Below, piece by piece: positions 62,032-64,000 of a DNA stretch of 64,000 nt (the first letter of the stretch is position 1; every line of letters starts with the position of its first letter). The DNA lies in NCBI GenBank assembly GCA_041484195.1, contig JBGPHC010000001.1, positions 1-64,000 of the forward strand, in the 5' to 3' direction. The position numbers and the translations under genes were made by a program. Under the pieces are notes generated by a model. The model was not told where the DNA came from and did not search any database. It saw only the letters and a list, made by a program, of their open reading frames with translations. This DNA comes from PSRI01 sp041484195. Lineage in GTDB: Bacteria > Bacteroidota > Bacteroidia > Chitinophagales > Chitinophagaceae.

Positions 62032-64000
62032 TTATGCTTTTTTGGTAACAAATACTTTTAAAGGTATATCATTTACTTCAATTTCGGTGCCATCGGCAAT
62101 ATTGGGTACTAATTCGATATTGTCTGCCAAAATTTCCGCGCAAATATAGTCATTAAATTGAGTGATGCTAGGTTTCAGGGTTTCATTTTCTGACAGCTTT
62201 ACCAATATCCGGTCAGTGAGGTCAAACCCACTGTCCTTGCGGATCTTCTGGATTCTATTTACCAATTCCCTGGCATTTCCTTCACGCAGCAATTCAGGTG
62301 TAACCGAAATGTCCAGAGCCACCGTCAGGTCGCCTTTATTTGCCACCATCCAGCCTGGAATATCCTCGCTTTGAATCTCCACTTCATTCCGGAATATGAC
62401 CACGGGTTCAGATCCTACCAGGAGGCTGATGGAACCCTCGGTTTCCAGTTTTGCAATATCTTCCTGGCTCATTCCGCTGATGATTTCGGCCACAGCCTTC
62501 ATTTTAGAACCCAATTTCTTTCCCAGGGCGACATAATTAGGCTTGATTTTCTTCTTGATGAAGCTATCTTCTTCCGTGATGTATTCGAGTTGTTTTACAT
62601 TCACTTCAGTTTTGATCAGGTCTTCAACAGATTCAATCTGTCTCTTCATTTCGGGACTGAGTACCGGAATCAGGACCTTCTGCAATGGCTGTCGAACTTT
62701 AATATTCACTTTCTTGCGCAACGATAGAATGAGGGAGCTAATATCCTGTGCCCTTCGCATCCTTTCTTCCAGCGCAATATCGATCTGGGATTCCTGTGGC
62801 AATGGAAAATCAGCATGATGCACCGACTCCACCTGGTGGCGTTTGGAAACCGCATTCAGATTGGTGAACAGACTATCACTGAAGAATGGTGAAATGGGAG
62901 CCATCAGCCTCGTTATGGTTTCAAGGCATTCATAAAGGGTTTGATAAGCGCAGATCTTGTCGTGTTCATATTCTCCTTTCCAGAAACGGCGACGGCAAAG
63001 ACGAACATACCAATTGCTCAACTCTTCGTCCATGAAATCTTCAATGGCTCTTCCAGCGGCAGTTGGTTCATATTCATCCATGAATTCATTCACTTTCTTC
63101 ACCAGGCTATTCAATGACGAAAGTATCCACCTGTCAATCTCGGGCCTTTGATTCGCCGGAACATAAGTTTCACGGAATGAAAATCCATCCACATTGGCAT
63201 ATAAGATAAAGAACTGATAAGTATTAAAAAGAGTACCGAAGAATTTGCGTTGCACTTCGCGAATTCCTTCAAGGTCGAATTTCAGACTGTCCCATGGAGA
63301 AGCATTTGTGATGAGGTACCACCTTGTAGCATCCGCGCCGAATTGGCCAATGGTTTTGAATGGATCCACTACATTGCCCAGCCTTTTGCTCATTTTATTG
63401 CCGTTCTTGTCTAATACCAAACCATTGGAGACGCAGGTTTTATAAGCGAGACCCGGATAACGTTGGTCGGGATCACCAACTATTTTGACTCCGGCTTTCT
63501 TCAATGCCTCCTGTATGGATTCTTTCAGCAGGGATCCTAATGCATGCAGGGTATAAAACCAACCCCGGGTCTGGTCCACTCCTTCCGCGATAAAATCTGC
63601 CGGATAATTTTGTGCGAATATTTCCTGGTTCTCAAATGGAAAATGCCACTGGGCATAAGGCATGGCGCCGCTGTCGAACCATACATCAATCAGGTCGGGC
63701 ACCCTCTTCATGGGTTGACCCTTCGATGATACGAGTACCACCATGTCCACAAATGGCTTATGCAGATCAAGTCCTTCGCGGATCGTGGGTTGATTGAGCC
63801 CCAGTTTTTTATTCGCCTTCTGAATTTCTTCAAAAAACTCCGCAATGGAACCAATACATTTTTCCTCCGATCCATCATCCGTTTTCCAAATGGGAAGCGG
63901 GGTTCCCCAGAATCGGCTGCGACTGAGATTCCAATCAACCATATTTTCAAGCCAGTTTCCAAATCGCCCTTCACCGGTTGATTTGGGTTTCCAGTTGATC
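62032..64000 (-). CDS. ileS: Isoleucyl-tRNA synthetase, C-terminal part (cut by window edge)
   Basis: The frame stays open to the right edge, reading INWKPKSTGEGRFGNWLENM just inside it, so the 5' part is missing. About 656 codons are visible. Class I landmarks are WNLSRSRFWGTPLPIW, the tRNA-charging signature KMSKRLGNVVDPF (KMSKR loop) and an anticodon-binding domain with LMAPISPFFSDSLF. The long C-terminal extension ends DIPLKVFVTKKA. The gene heads the pair with the DksA-like gene downstream; in many Bacteroidota lspA follows next, but here it does not. Confidence 0.95.
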   Translation of the reverse strand, partial: INWKPKSTGEGRFGNWLENMVDWNLSRSRFWGTPLPIWKTDDGSEEKCIGSIAEFFEEIQKANKKLGLNQPTIREGLDLHKPFVDMVVLVSSKGQPMKRVPDLIDVWFDSGAMPYAQWHFPFENQEIFAQNYPADFIAEGVDQTRGWFYTLHALGSLLKESIQEALKKAGVKIVGDPDQRYPGLAYKTCVSNGLVLDKNGNKMSKRLGNVVDPFKTIGQFGADATRWYLITNASPWDSLKFDLEGIREVQRKFFGTLFNTYQFFILYANVDGFSFRETYVPANQRPEIDRWILSSLNSLVKKVNEFMDEYEPTAAGRAIEDFMDEELSNWYVRLCRRRFWKGEYEHDKICAYQTLYECLETITRLMAPISPFFSDSLFTNLNAVSKRHQVESVHHADFPLPQESQIDIALEERMRRAQDISSLILSLRKKVNIKVRQPLQKVLIPVLSPEMKRQIESVEDLIKTEVNVKQLEYITEEDSFIKKKIKPNYVALGKKLGSKMKAVAEIISGMSQEDIAKLETEGSISLLVGSEPVVIFRNEVEIQSEDIPGWMVANKGDLTVALDISVTPELLREGNARELVNRIQKIRKDSGFDLTDRILVKLSENETLKPSITQFNDYICAEILADNIELVPNIADGTEIEVNDIPLKVFVTKKA

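Overview
The window looks like chromosomal DNA of a Bacteroidota member, most likely of the Chitinophagaceae type. The evidence is two large secreted proteins with type IX secretion sorting tails, the gliding genes gldF and gldG, a fused murF-alr gene, an N-acyl-ornithine transcarbamylase in place of ordinary ornithine transcarbamylase, a DUF3078 protein, a beta-propeller/HisKA_3 sensor kinase, and promoters with the Bacteroidota -7 consensus TAnnTTTG. Family placement is inference. I found no tRNA, rRNA, CRISPR array, transposase or prophage.

Layout. 0-13 kb: T9SS cargo protein, lipoprotein plus lspA, murF-alr, a TerC membrane protein, gldG/gldF, a second T9SS cargo protein and a proline-rich secreted protein. 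13-20 kb: iscA and iscS, methylmalonyl-CoA epimerase, the acpP-fabF-rnc operon, a GNAT acetyltransferase, a YcxB-like protein and a tiny lipoprotein. 20-25 kb: the B12-dependent ribonucleotide reductase and a GGGP/HepGP synthase. 25-34.4 kb: a complete arginine operon (GNAT, argG, cupin, argC, argD, argF', argB, argE-like, argH) behind a structured leader. 34-40 kb: M28 peptidase, a LytS/LytTR two-component pair and dxs. 40-51 kb: accessory region with a 1028-residue propeller sensor kinase, a repeat-rich gap, a decayed RHS gene carrying two short palindromic insertions, a decayed HigB toxin gene, a LuxR-type response regulator, two paralogous secreted proteins, a beta-barrel protein and a microprotein. 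51-64 kb: housekeeping genes scpA, mscL, frr, a wecA/mraY-type transferase, a transketolase N-half, a LolC/E-type permease, rbfA, an ABC exporter, a YdcZ transporter, a DksA-like protein and the 3' part of ileS.

The most interesting signal is regulatory. Four promoters between 40.1 and 49.8 kb share a near-palindrome (TAACTTWWGTTM) followed by TATTG, and in every case exactly 20 bases separate TATTG from a -7-like box. They precede the sensor kinase (40306), the LuxR-type regulator (47263), secreted protein A (48091) and a microprotein (49838) that lies just upstream of paralogue B (50052). I infer an autoregulated two-component regulon whose kinase and regulator genes are now separated by about 3.9 kb holding RHS/HigB relics and repeats.

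Other points of note are 29/30-bp palindromic elements inside the RHS reading frame (one in frame, one frameshifting), a HigB relic with an internal stop and lost start, an Arg-rich leader ORF with terminator-like and alternative hairpins before the arginine operon, a transcarbamylase with Val at the position that distinguishes succinyl- from acetyl-ornithine enzymes, and a DksA-like protein with a histone H1-like tail and only one of four zinc cysteines.
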